Source: Flavonifractor sp. An10 (GTDB lineage: Bacteria; Bacillota; Clostridia; Oscillospirales; Oscillospiraceae). From it: DNA of 64,000 nucleotides. The stretch's first letter is position 1. Each line of letters starts with the position of its first letter. Below the pieces are notes generated by a model, which saw only the letters and a list, made by a program, of their open reading frames with translations, was not told the DNA's origin and made no database searches. Shown one piece after another: positions 1 through 8,382 of this stretch. The stretch lies in assembly GCF_002161215.1 (NCBI RefSeq), contig NZ_NFMB01000002.1:248001-312000 (forward strand), read 5' to 3'. The position numbers and the translations under genes are program-made.

Positions 1-640
1 TAGAAAGAAATGTCTGATATGTTTGTTCTGAGATACCGCCCTGCATACCAAGAACAGGAAAGCACCTATTGACGGAAAAGTCCATGCCCAAACAGGAAAA
101 GAAGGTAAAAATATCTTTTGCCCGGCTGGACGACAATTCTGTCACAGTAGCAAGCGCAGACACATCGACACGGTTATTACGGAGGAGGTCAATTGCACGC
201 ATCACCATACTATATGTACCAAATCCGCCTGCGTTTTTCCGATATTCGTCGTGAAGACTCTTCGGACCATCCAAACTGACGACAATCCCAACATCGTATT
301 GATGAAACAACTCGGCTGTTCTTTGTGTAATCAATGTGCCGTTGGTCTGGATTTGTATCGCAGGATTGCCATTTTTGCGGATCAGTTCAAACAGTTTTTC
401 AAGATTATCCGGCGCAATCAGTAGTGGTTCTCCACCGTGCAGTATGAACTGCACTGACCGTCTGTTCCTTCTTGCAAGTTCGGATAGGCAAGAAATATAC
501 TCTTCACACGCATCGAGATTTTCCGCAAAAGCGTTGTTAACTACAATCTTGGAGGTCCTAGTGCGGTATGTATCTGAATGTTCGTAACAATACCGACAGG
601 AAAGGTTGCATTCAAACGTAGAAATAATAACTCCTATCAT
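1..640 (-). CDS. radical SAM enzyme, SPASM type (3' part outside window)
   Basis: The frame is open from an ATG at 640 to the window edge, giving about 213 residues with no stop. The N-terminus carries the radical SAM cluster motif CNLSCRYC (CX3CX2C), then HGGEPLL, QTNGTLI and VSLDGPK, which are the usual SAM-binding and strand motifs of anaerobic sulfatase-maturase-like / SPASM enzymes. The C-terminal SPASM cysteines would lie outside the window. AAGGAAAG lies about 10 nt before the ATG, and the start is only 5 nt past the stop of the next radical SAM gene, so the two are co-transcribed. The protein is clearly a paralog of that neighbour, with the same order of motifs and shared segments such as HGGEPLLI and LATVT. 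Substrate unknown; a peptide or protein substrate is an inference from the family. Confidence 0.85.
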   Translation of the reverse strand, partial: MIGVIISTFECNLSCRYCYEHSDTYRTRTSKIVVNNAFAENLDACEEYISCLSELARRNRRSVQFILHGGEPLLIAPDNLEKLFELIRKNGNPAIQIQTNGTLITQRTAELFHQYDVGIVVSLDGPKSLHDEYRKNAGGFGTYSMVMRAIDLLRNNRVDVSALATVTELSSSRAKDIFTFFSCLGMDFSVNRCFPVLGMQGGISEQTYQTFLS

Positions 641-645
641 TGGGA

Positions 646-1755
646 TCAACTTTCCTTGTAAAATGATTTGTAATAATCATAAATATAATGGACAATATCC
701 TTTTGGCAGGCACAAGTGTTCGGCCTGGAGAAGATAGTGTGATTAATTGCTTCTGCAACATATGGGCATCCGCCATTACAGTACAATTGGATATCACAAT
801 CCTTACATTCGGTCTGGAACAACTGATCGCAGCGGCTACCAAACGCTTTATCTCCAAGGGCGATATTCAGGTTATCGGTCAGGATATTCCCAATCCTATT
901 CTCACTATCCATGCAATAATGTAGGCACCGGAAAAAGTCTCCGTTTGGTTTAATTGCAACTGTTGTACGACTGCAATCTCTGATAAACGAACAGACTTCC
1001 ATATATATTTCACTCTTAATACACATGGCGCTGATGATACGCTCGAAGCATGTAATGGAAATATTACTTTCTTTGTCGTTAATCCAGAGATTGAACATCT
1101 CTCTCGCAAATTTAATGTATGCTTTTTCGTCTAGTGGAGTATAGGATTTTGGAAGACTCGGATCTGTAAAGCACGGATTGAATGAAAAATCGAGATTGTT
1201 TTCCTTGAAGAAATTGTAGAAATCTTCAGGAGATTGAATAGTAACGTCTGTAACAGTGGCCAATGCACCGACCGAAACTCCCGCCTCCTTCATCTTCATG
1301 ATGTTCCGATAGACCTGATCGAATGATCCGTCACCTGCCGCATTAATCCGATAAGCATCATGCATATATTTGGGACCATCGATACTGGTGCCAATCTGGA
1401 TGTTGTACTTCAAGAACAGTTCAATAAAAGTATCGTCCACCAGCGAGGAGTTTGTTTGCATTCCAATCGTAGTATTCGGGTAACTTTTAATGATCTCACA
1501 CCCCTTTTGGAGCAAATCATGTCCAATCAACAGCGGTTCCCCACCATGGAATGTAATATCGGTTTCTTTCCGTCCGAGGGACTTGTTAATTGCAATGAGT
1601 TCTTCAATGAACTTCCTAAAATAGCGATCCAGAAAAGTTGCAAATGCCTCGCGTATCTCATTGATTGGTATCATCTTTTCGCAGTGCATTGTTTCTTCAA
1701 AGCAATACTTACACCTTAGGTTACATTCGGGTGTACATAAAAGTAATCCATTCAT
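646..1755 (-). CDS. radical SAM/SPASM domain protein
   Basis: A protein of 369 residues. CNLRCKYC (C11, C15, C18) binds the SAM 4Fe-4S cluster; HGGEPLLI and SIDGPK follow. The last 110 residues hold a full SPASM-type cysteine set, including CKDC and CNGGC, expected to bind auxiliary clusters. I chose the ATG at 1755 over an upstream in-frame TTG because GAGGGAG lies 6 nt before the ATG. Family members modify peptides or proteins (anaerobic sulfatase maturation, sactipeptide and other RiPP crosslinks). Neighbours are a second radical SAM paralog downstream and a U32-like protein upstream. No sulfatase is seen nearby, so a peptide-modifying role is more likely than sulfatase maturation, but the target is not identifiable. 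Confidence 0.87.
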   Translation of the reverse strand: MNGLLLCTPECNLRCKYCFEETMHCEKMIPINEIREAFATFLDRYFRKFIEELIAINKSLGRKETDITFHGGEPLLIGHDLLQKGCEIIKSYPNTTIGMQTNSSLVDDTFIELFLKYNIQIGTSIDGPKYMHDAYRINAAGDGSFDQVYRNIMKMKEAGVSVGALATVTDVTIQSPEDFYNFFKENNLDFSFNPCFTDPSLPKSYTPLDEKAYIKFAREMFNLWINDKESNISITCFERIISAMCIKSEIYMEVCSFIRDCSRTTVAIKPNGDFFRCLHYCMDSENRIGNILTDNLNIALGDKAFGSRCDQLFQTECKDCDIQLYCNGGCPYVAEAINHTIFSRPNTCACQKDIVHYIYDYYKSFYKES

Positions 1756-1868
1756 ATGTTTCTCCCTCAATTATCACTTAGTTATACTCTGATTTGCTTT
1801 CAGCCTCATTAAATTCCATTTTCTCATTATTTATGCGATATATATCGCAATCTTGGACAGGATTGGCT

Positions 1869-2846
1869 TCAATCAGATAATTTGTGCTTTGCTCCAAACC
1901 TGATTTCAGGATAATAGCATGATAAACCCATAAAACAAGTTTTGGGATCAGACGGAAAAACCATGTTCTCTAGGTATTCCTTCCGGGAACTGGATTGTTC
2001 GGCAATTGCAATATTAGCTTTTACCATAGTTATGCTTTTTGCTATGTGTTCCTGTTCTGCCGCTCTGCCGACAATCTTCAAGGCGTGGATATTCATTTCC
2101 GTAAAATCATAGATTGCGCACATCCCGCAGGCATCATGCTCGTACAGTTCTTTGAACATCATGTCGTTAAAAAAGAGTTGCTGAGCCAAATCAAATGTGA
2201 GATTTGTACCACCAATTTGCTTTTTCGAGAATTTAAGCGTCCGGCACAAAGCGCCGTGAGGATAACAGTGAAAGCCCAAGCAGTTGGCATCAGAAAATTT
2301 ACATCCATTTCTCATCATGAACACTTCAAATTCAATCTCTGGAAAAGATTCTTTCATTCTTTTCACATCTTCGATCCGCACATCTCTGGGAACAATCACT
2401 CGCTTCACGCCTGACATAGCATATGTACTCAAAATTTGAGTATTGTATACACCGCACATCGTACTTGCGACCGCACTGATTCCCTCTTGCCTGCAAATAT
2501 CTGCGACTCTAAGATTCGAAACTATAACGCCGTCAACTTTAAACTCTTTCAGTTTTCGTATATACTCCTGAAGCATTCGGAGCTGATTTGGGTTGTAATA
2601 AGGTGCGTTCAGAGTGACATAAATCTTTTTTCCTAAGCGATGCGCTTCTTCAATCGGTTCTATTAATTCAGGCAGAGAATACCGATTGGCATCTTCTGCA
2701 AAGTCAGACATTCTATTTAAGTCATAAAAGCGCTCGTTGTTTGAAGCCCAAGAGGTTTCATAGAAGCCAATATAGAACTCGTCCGCTCCGCTTTGTGCAA
2801 GATGTTTCATGTCATTCGCATGATTGATTGGAGCCAATATAAACAT
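1869..2846 (-). CDS. U32 family peptidase-like protein (YhbU/UbiU type)
   Basis: A protein of 325 residues beginning MFILAPINHAND, followed by SGADEFYIGF, KKIYVTLNAP and VDGVIVSNLRVAD, the characteristic N-terminal TIM-barrel strands of peptidase U32 proteins. The cysteines NGCKF, NCLGFHCYPHGALC and CGMC in the second half are candidate Fe-S ligands, as in UbiU/UbiV, RlhA and TrhP. The start is the ATG at 2846 preceded by AGGTGA; the frame extends further upstream but overlaps the next gene out of frame. The gene lies 16 nt after a second U32-like gene, recalling the UbiU-UbiV and YhbU-YhbV pairs. Known U32 proteins act in Fe-S-dependent, oxygen-independent hydroxylation of RNA or quinones rather than proteolysis, so the peptidase name is probably misleading. 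The role beside three radical SAM enzymes is unknown. Confidence 0.75.
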   Translation of the reverse strand: MFILAPINHANDMKHLAQSGADEFYIGFYETSWASNNERFYDLNRMSDFAEDANRYSLPELIEPIEEAHRLGKKIYVTLNAPYYNPNQLRMLQEYIRKLKEFKVDGVIVSNLRVADICRQEGISAVASTMCGVYNTQILSTYAMSGVKRVIVPRDVRIEDVKRMKESFPEIEFEVFMMRNGCKFSDANCLGFHCYPHGALCRTLKFSKKQIGGTNLTFDLAQQLFFNDMMFKELYEHDACGMCAIYDFTEMNIHALKIVGRAAEQEHIAKSITMVKANIAIAEQSSSRKEYLENMVFPSDPKTCFMGLSCYYPEIRFGAKHKLSD

Positions 2847-2862
2847 AAATTCACCTAATACT

Positions 2863-3699
2863 TTACGAGTTGTTGATATCGGACAAAGGATATTTTTGTT
2901 TCCAGAGATATAGGGGAAAATCAATAAATCTAACCTCTGAGTCAGTCCGAATCGTATTGGCAGACACCTCAAAGAAAACAGCCTTTCCAACTTGACAGAA
3001 CGTGTGTCCTTCTTGGTCGACATAATTTAAAAAGAATCGGCTGCATACCTCACCACAAGGGCTGCTGAGATCAAATTTCTCCCATACACTCCGATTGAGT
3101 CCTGCAAACTGACAGTTCCTGCCCATTGTAGCATATGAGCAATTCCTATGGATTGCAGCTCTTTTCCCCCCAATGTGGATTTCCATCGTTTCTGCACATA
3201 CATCAAATTCAATTGTTTCGGCCAACGACTCATATTCATCTGAGTAACCGTAATATTTGAAACAACCCTTGGAATAATTCGCATGCCGGATATCCCGGGA
3301 GTATTTCTGAAGCAGTCGCCCGTGATTTATGTTTACATTCCCTCTCCCGCTGATATATCGCAACATACCGACATCGTTGACCGTTACCTCGTCAATCACG
3401 TCTCTGTACTGGGTTAGGAGTTCGTCAATGAGCCTAATACCATTGTTTAGGAACGATTCCGAAAAAACGGGCAGCGTCAAAGTGATTCTGATGTTATTTT
3501 TTCGACAGTAGGGATATGTGCTCGCAAACATACCTCGGATGTTTCGAATGAAATAGTCATCACAGAAATATGCGCCGAGACAAATCCTATCGTATCCGAC
3601 TTTTTTTGCATCCTCAGCTGCAGACATGAGATTTTCCACGCACTCATATTCATAAAGTAATGCTGTGAATATGTCACACAGGTTCAAGCAATATTCCAT
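2863..3699 (-). CDS. U32-like protein (YhbV/UbiV type)
   Basis: A protein of 278 residues. The stretch DEVTVNDVGMLRYI matches the conserved VND.G.LR segment of U32 proteins, and KVGYDRICLGAYF resembles their first barrel strands. Cysteines in NCSYATMGRNCQF and SSPCGEVCSRFF could ligate an Fe-S cluster. The ATG at 3699 has GGAG 9 nt upstream; an in-frame GTG at 3705 is possible. It is shorter than classical collagenase-type U32 peptidases and pairs with the following gene as a putative heterodimer, by analogy with UbiU/UbiV. Assignment rests on local motifs, so it is less certain than for its partner. Confidence 0.6.
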   Translation of the reverse strand: MEYCLNLCDIFTALLYEYECVENLMSAAEDAKKVGYDRICLGAYFCDDYFIRNIRGMFASTYPYCRKNNIRITLTLPVFSESFLNNGIRLIDELLTQYRDVIDEVTVNDVGMLRYISGRGNVNINHGRLLQKYSRDIRHANYSKGCFKYYGYSDEYESLAETIEFDVCAETMEIHIGGKRAAIHRNCSYATMGRNCQFAGLNRSVWEKFDLSSPCGEVCSRFFLNYVDQEGHTFCQVGKAVFFEVSANTIRTDSEVRFIDFPLYLWKQKYPLSDINNS

Positions 3700-3815
3700 A
3701 ATCACTTCTCCGTAATCTGTTTTTGTGATTTTCCATCAGTTCCGTGTCACGCATCAACAACACGACAGTCAATTGCACCTTGTCTTTCTATGAACGGGTC
3801 AAACACCTTACAAGG

Positions 3816-4844
3816 TCAATTGTTTCCGATGAGTACAGTGTCTATCGTCTCGTTAGCTTTTCTGATAAACTCCGACTTAAAGCCGATGCAGCCAGCTGTG
3901 CAGTGTCTAGTCTTTCTGTAGTAACACGCCTGACAGTCCGCACAGTCCGCAATACGATACGCTTCGCAGTCGACCCTGTTCAGAAAATATGAGGCCAGGT
4001 CGGTTACGGAGTCAAAATCACAGATATTTACCTTCTCAAAGGAGGACATACCGAAACAACGTACTGCCTCAAGCGTCGGAAGGATATCAATTACTGGATA
4101 ACACAGAGAGTTCGTCTCCAGCAGGTTACTCTCCTTGACCCCATACCTATCAAGATACTCCTGAATCCATTGCTTTTCTTCGTCTGTCCAGATACAAACG
4201 GGGGGCTTGTTACAGTCATAATAGGGTACAATCGCGTTATCGCAGAACCGTCTGAGCAGATTCATCAAGCCCTGTTTTCTCTGCCTAAAGAAAGCGACGG
4301 AACTGACTGTGTCGCAAACGCTGAAATCGGGAACTGTCAACGACAATCTGACCCTGTGCAGATCAAACCGATTCAAGAGTTCGATAATGAACGAACAGTC
4401 TAAATCATCCGAGTAATAGTTGACACCAAGATTAATTCGATCGCGCATATAGCGTTGGTTGATTAGCACATCCAAGTTTTTTGCGATCTTTGCAAAACGC
4501 TCTTCTCCGATTGTCTCGGGCGAATTACAGTTGACCAGCAATCTGAACTTTGGAGATGAGATTTCATCGATATAGGGTTCCAGTTCCAACCCGTTCGTAT
4601 AAACAGTGCACTCCTTTATCTTTCTATCCTCGATAATCGTTCTCAGAATGTTCTTAAAATCCTTATGTAGCGTAGGTTCGCCACCAATCAAGCCGAGAAA
4701 TGCAGGCCCATCCTTTGTAATAAAATGTACCGCCGACAGGAAACTATCAAATGTGATGTCGGTCGACTGCTTGTTGACAAATTCGTTTGCAAAGCAATAC
4801 GGGCAATTCAGATTACAGCGATAAGTTAGCATGATGTTTGGCAT
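3816..4844 (-). CDS. radical SAM protein with C-terminal cysteine cluster
   Basis: A protein of 342 residues. CNLNCPYC (C10, C14, C17) is the radical SAM motif and GLIGGEPTLH the GGE motif. The C-terminus has CADCQACYYRKTRHCTAGC, a SPASM-like auxiliary cluster domain, shorter than in the two downstream paralogs. The ATG at 4844 is preceded by GGAGGA at an ideal distance. It is the first gene after a good promoter (4944-4972) and so probably heads the operon with the two U32-like and two SPASM proteins. It belongs to a different subgroup from those two SPASM proteins. Confidence 0.85.
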   Translation of the reverse strand: MPNIMLTYRCNLNCPYCFANEFVNKQSTDITFDSFLSAVHFITKDGPAFLGLIGGEPTLHKDFKNILRTIIEDRKIKECTVYTNGLELEPYIDEISSPKFRLLVNCNSPETIGEERFAKIAKNLDVLINQRYMRDRINLGVNYYSDDLDCSFIIELLNRFDLHRVRLSLTVPDFSVCDTVSSVAFFRQRKQGLMNLLRRFCDNAIVPYYDCNKPPVCIWTDEEKQWIQEYLDRYGVKESNLLETNSLCYPVIDILPTLEAVRCFGMSSFEKVNICDFDSVTDLASYFLNRVDCEAYRIADCADCQACYYRKTRHCTAGCIGFKSEFIRKANETIDTVLIGNN

Positions 4845-4943
4845 AGCATTTCCTCCAATCCGAAAGCACAAGGATTTTGAAACGGTAGGCGCAATTTGTT
4901 TGAATTGTTCAATTAAAAACGCTTAGAACTCTAAATTGCCTAT

Positions 4944-4972
4944 ATCATATCAGATTTTTCGCTATTTGTATA
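4944..4972 (-). promoter_or_regulatory. sigma-A-type promoter of the radical SAM/U32 operon
   Basis: On the minus strand, TATACA (-35) and TATGAT (-10) are separated by exactly 17 nt. The expected transcript starts near 4937, leaving a leader of about 90 nt before the first radical SAM gene. That leader contains no short open reading frame with a ribosome binding site. It does contain the small inverted repeat TTGAA-N3-TTCAA. Confidence 0.6.
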
Positions 4973-5019
4973 GAGCCAAGCTTGTGGCACAGGTAAACAA
5001 TAACCAAAAGTAAAACGAT

Positions 5020-5049
5020 AGGAGTCCTCGGAATACGCCAAGGACTCCT
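5020..5049 (-). terminator. intrinsic terminator-like hairpin
   Basis: AGGAGTCC and GGACTCCT pair over 8 bp around a 14-nt loop, followed by T-rich sequence on either strand. It separates the 5139-5594 gene from the radical SAM operon promoter and so probably ends the accessory operon that starts near 9.5 kb. Confidence 0.65.
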
Positions 5050-5138
5050 TTTACTCTTTAATAATGTGGATATAGTTTTTACAAACCAAAATGATACCTG
5101 ATTCATATGGAGATCTGTTTGCATAACATAAATCAACA

Positions 5139-5594
5139 TCAAGGCTCTCGCAGAAGCGCTTCAATGCTTCGCTTTTGATTTTCATACATCGATAGATTGA
5201 TGTATGGATACAGTTTTCTCAATAGATTTGAATCCTTTCTTTTGAGAATTTCTTCAATCAAATCTAGACATCGATATTGAAAATTGGCGGAACTAGGTTC
5301 TATCTCGGCCATATACTCCACACGAAAAATCGGGGAAGTATAGTGAAACACACATTTTAAAAGTGATTCTTCGGGCATATATCTCTTATAACAGATAATT
5401 AAATTAATCATTTCGAGATTTTGCTCAACCGTCCCAACAGGATTGATAAGGAACAACTTATGTGTTGTTGCCCAAAACTCGGGAATCCACGAAAACTCAA
5501 CATTAGTTGGATCTCGTGACTTTAATTCTTCCTTATATGCCTCAAGATTCTTTTCGCTCCAAATCTGTCGGCTTACATCGCCAGACCAAGGCAT
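5139..5594 (-). CDS. hypothetical protein, 151 aa
   Basis: I do not recognise this protein. It is a soluble, mixed-charge, probably largely helical polypeptide ending in LREP. The ATG at 5594 is preceded by GGTGGAG at a good distance; an earlier in-frame ATG at 5612 has no ribosome binding site. It is the last gene of the set 9455 to 5139, all on the minus strand, and is followed by a hairpin terminator, so it probably belongs to the same transcription unit as the DnaA-like ATPase 46 nt upstream. Confidence 0.6.
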   Translation of the reverse strand: MPWSGDVSRQIWSEKNLEAYKEELKSRDPTNVEFSWIPEFWATTHKLFLINPVGTVEQNLEMINLIICYKRYMPEESLLKCVFHYTSPIFRVEYMAEIEPSSANFQYRCLDLIEEILKRKDSNLLRKLYPYINLSMYENQKRSIEALLREP

Positions 5595-5640
5595 GAGTTT
5601 CTCCACCTTCATAAAATAATAATTTCAATAGATTACAAAC

Positions 5641-6123
5641 TCATAGGGGAAGACTCCTCTCTGGCACGAATATGTAATAGCCATAACTATGAGAATCATC
5701 ATCCTCTATGTGTGATAGCAGAAACTTGCATTTCTCTCTTATATCAATTCCAGTCAAAACAACCTTTATCTGCTTTGCCCACTCTATAATCCACTTGGCC
5801 ATTTCAATCTGGGAAGCACTGCGGCCACACAGACTCATATCTATGTCTTCGATACACAGAATTTTGTTTTGGCAATTTTTCAACATATCCGAATGAAATT
5901 GCTGGCCGTCTGTGCCATGAATTATGTGACGTATCCATTGCTCCAGCAAAATATGGCATGGGAGGATTACAGTGTTCTCGTTGCCCAATGTCTTTAAGAA
6001 TGAGGTTTTCCCGCACCCAGACGGCCCAGCAATAAATATAATTCGTATATTGGCAGTAGCAACTTCCTCTTTAAGCTGCTCACTGCAACATGGGCTATCA
6101 CAACCCCCAACTAATCTCCACAT
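5641..6123 (-). CDS. small DnaA-like AAA+ ATPase
   Basis: A protein of 160 residues that is little more than one AAA+ core. Walker A is GPSGCGKT (33-40), Walker B ILCIEDID (88-95) followed by SASQIEMAKWI, and a sensor-1-like KVVLTG (120-125). The order and spacing resemble the DnaA/DnaC/Hda clade: compare the DnaA segments LLIDDIQF...TQEEFFHTF and QIVLTSD. There is no DnaA domain IV for DNA binding and no N-terminal DnaB-interaction domain. It lies between an unknown 151-aa protein and a PolC-derived protein, so both neighbours on one side trace to replication. P-loop assignment is secure; the DnaA-clade placement is inference from motif order. Function unknown. Confidence 0.7.
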   Translation of the reverse strand: MWRLVGGCDSPCCSEQLKEEVATANIRIIFIAGPSGCGKTSFLKTLGNENTVILPCHILLEQWIRHIIHGTDGQQFHSDMLKNCQNKILCIEDIDMSLCGRSASQIEMAKWIIEWAKQIKVVLTGIDIREKCKFLLSHIEDDDSHSYGYYIFVPERSLPL

Positions 6124-6259
6124 TTAAGTGCTTCACCCGCCTCCCATTTAATATCTTAAGCCTTCCTAAGCCTAAATCCCAACCCATCAACATTTCATTA
6201 TCTCTTTCAAATACTGTTTGCCAGAATTGATTTTACAAGGTCACTGGGCATTCCCCAAA

Positions 6260-7306
6260 TTAAGTGTAGAGTCCTTTCTTCGCCATAGAAAGAAGGTACT
6301 CAATGGCCCACACTTTGGATGGCATACTGGCATAGACTCTGGCCTTCTCAATAAACCTCAAATGTTCCTGTGTGTTCAAGCTTATCGTTTCTTGCCTTCC
6401 CCTTTTCAATCGATTCATCTGTCTATAGGCTACTTCAGCTGTTACCCCTAGGCCAATATAGTGATCAAAAACATCCTCTCGAAATAGAATTCCATCCGGT
6501 AAAGGAACACTATCAAGAAAAGCGGTGATATCCACATCCTCTTTCCAGCAGAAGCGCATGAGGCTGACATACCGGATTGCAGAGAAAAAGGTCTCAATGC
6601 GGGTACACATACTTTGTAGCACCCGTCGGGTGTTCTGATTCTTTCCATGATCTTCAATTGGTAGCAGGCTCCTCAAATTTCTGAGAATAAATTGCTTAGT
6701 ACTGCCTATACTTAAGGGGTTGAACCAGTTTTCACAGTACGATGGTAGTTCGGTATCCGTAGCTAAAGCAACACTGGGGAATACAGCAAACTGATCCGGA
6801 GCATAAGGTTCAACTGGTTGCTCATTAGGTTTGTAAAGTTCCATTGCCAAGGAAACTATCTCAGCATACCGATTGACAGGAATCATGACCAAACCCATCA
6901 GTCTTTCGTCCGCTAAGAAGTATTCGCCCTTTAAATTATGGCCATCCACCTCCATCAATGCGCCGCAGGTGCAACGGCGGGGAGAGAGGTCAAAACCATC
7001 TATAGTACTATCATCAAATATAAACTCCATTCTATGACAAACAGGGCAGATATAATGTGGGGGCAGAGGATTTGTTGGTGACAGCCCCAAAAGGTAAAAG
7101 AGAAAAGAGGACGCAGCAGTTTGGGCAAAATAATACGGGCAATTATGAAACTTTAGCATATCACAAAATGAGATAATCTGCTTTAAATCCTCTCGCTTTG
7201 CCCCTCTGATGGAGGACTGTATTTCCGCAGCAAGCCGCTCCCGAGCAAGAATAGGTGGTGAAGGACCGTACTTCTGATAAAGGGCCGTTTCTACTCGTTC
7301 TTCCAT
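6260..7306 (-). CDS. PolC-derived protein lacking polymerase catalytic residues
   Basis: A protein of 348 residues. The N-terminus (ALYQKYGPSPPILARERL, residues 8-25) aligns by eye with the PolC palm segment around YGxPLPxxVxxRLxxEL. NPLPPHYICPVC (79-90), then EFIFD, GFDL, a CTCG pair and DGHN (121-124), reproduce the PolC zinc-knuckle block NPLPPHY.CP.C...GFDLP...CP.CG...DGHDIP. PolC continues with FETFLGF...PDIDLNFSGEY, carrying catalytic aspartates; here it becomes LKGEYFLADERL, so those aspartates are absent. Near residues 270-300, FREDVFDHYIGLGVTAEVAY followed by KRGR resembles the PolC segment CRDDI..YLI.KGL...AFKIME.VRKG. PolC itself is about 1,440 residues, and the exonuclease, OB and PHP parts are missing. 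The ATG at 7306 follows GGGAG. Probably a domesticated structural derivative of a replicase. Confidence 0.75.
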   Translation of the reverse strand: MEERVETALYQKYGPSPPILARERLAAEIQSSIRGAKREDLKQIISFCDMLKFHNCPYYFAQTAASSFLFYLLGLSPTNPLPPHYICPVCHRMEFIFDDSTIDGFDLSPRRCTCGALMEVDGHNLKGEYFLADERLMGLVMIPVNRYAEIVSLAMELYKPNEQPVEPYAPDQFAVFPSVALATDTELPSYCENWFNPLSIGSTKQFILRNLRSLLPIEDHGKNQNTRRVLQSMCTRIETFFSAIRYVSLMRFCWKEDVDITAFLDSVPLPDGILFREDVFDHYIGLGVTAEVAYRQMNRLKRGRQETISLNTQEHLRFIEKARVYASMPSKVWAIEYLLSMAKKGLYT

Positions 7307-7362
7307 GAAAATATTCTCCCTCATCCAATTCAAGGATACTCAACCTGCCAAGCCTTGTAACA

Positions 7363-8382
7363 TTAATTTGTGAATAACTGGGAACTGGCTAATCTCCGAA
7401 GAATAGCATCCTCAACCTCTTCCAGTGACATTGTCATCATCATTTTTGCCATATCTGGATTTCCGGCATCTTTTGCAAGTTCTATGAAGTCACGATTTCC
7501 AACATATAATCCGCCCAATCCGCCTGAACCATACCTGTATTTCAGCGGCCTTGGAGCGTAAGATAGGGATTTCAAATATGCTGACAGCGCCTTTCGACCC
7601 TTCCCTCTCAAGCGGTATATATCTCCCTGCTTTTTATAGCTCATTTCCAGGTGCTCGTCCGAATTCATTTGATCACTAAACCGCAGCATAGAGTTTATCG
7701 TTCTTTGCGCTGCCCTATAGTCTTTTCGATCTCTGCAGATATAGTACATTTCCAACTGGCAGGAAAACAAAGCAAGCCAGGCAGGCCTCAACTTGTTAAT
7801 ATCTTTGGTGGTTTTTGCTTGCTGTTGAAACGCTTTTGTGCGCAATGTCACGAGTTTCTTTTGCCAATAATAGGCGGATCTAAGGCTTCCCTCCACACCG
7901 TCATCATATTGGAATGCGAAAACAAGTAGCTGTATTGTTTGTTGGCTATTCGCGGATGCTACTCTCTTATAACATTCCAGCATCCGTTTCATATTTTTTC
8001 GCACTACAATACCATGACAGTAAGCGATTCCCAGAAAAATATCATGCTCAGGCTTGAAAGCCCGTGTCTGCACTGCTGCTTTTCTTGCAAAGTGGAGCAA
8101 AACAGGCGTGGGAACATTCGTCACTAGCAGGAATTGGGAATGCTTCAGCACTTTCTCGACAGCATCCGAAAATGTGTCCTCAGGCTTGAGGTTTTTGCCC
8201 ATCCAAGAGGATATTGCCTGTCTTTTCTTGTCATTGCGTATGAGTTCCGCCACAAACATTAATTGTTTTTCCTGGCGCGATACACACCTAAAAAAGACAT
8301 ATCCGTCAAAAATGTTTTGAACTTGACGAACTGTATCTTCATCCAGCATCTCGATCGCCGGAAATTCGATAATCTTCTTCAT
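7363..8382 (-). CDS. Sel1/TPR-like helical repeat protein
   Basis: A protein of 339 residues without signal peptide or membrane segments. The middle and C-terminal thirds read as paired helices of tetratricopeptide/Sel1 type: HDIFLGIAYCHGIVVRKN, EMSYKKQGDIYRLRGKGRKA and ALSAYLKSLSYAPRP are typical repeat cores. Such solenoids scaffold protein-protein contacts. The ATG overlaps the stop of the upstream membrane-protease gene (ATGA), and the PolC-derived gene follows after about 56 nt, so translation is coupled. I see no catalytic motif; a scaffold role is inference. Confidence 0.65.
   Translation of the reverse strand: MKKIIEFPAIEMLDEDTVRQVQNIFDGYVFFRCVSRQEKQLMFVAELIRNDKKRQAISSWMGKNLKPEDTFSDAVEKVLKHSQFLLVTNVPTPVLLHFARKAAVQTRAFKPEHDIFLGIAYCHGIVVRKNMKRMLECYKRVASANSQQTIQLLVFAFQYDDGVEGSLRSAYYWQKKLVTLRTKAFQQQAKTTKDINKLRPAWLALFSCQLEMYYICRDRKDYRAAQRTINSMLRFSDQMNSDEHLEMSYKKQGDIYRLRGKGRKALSAYLKSLSYAPRPLKYRYGSGGLGGLYVGNRDFIELAKDAGNPDMAKMMMTMSLEEVEDAILRRLASSQLFTN

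Noticed and set aside
646-2846. Sulfatase-maturation role for the SPASM proteins
   Set aside because: Motifs are compatible with anSME, but no sulfatase gene is nearby and two tandem paralogs with U32 proteins do not fit that role.
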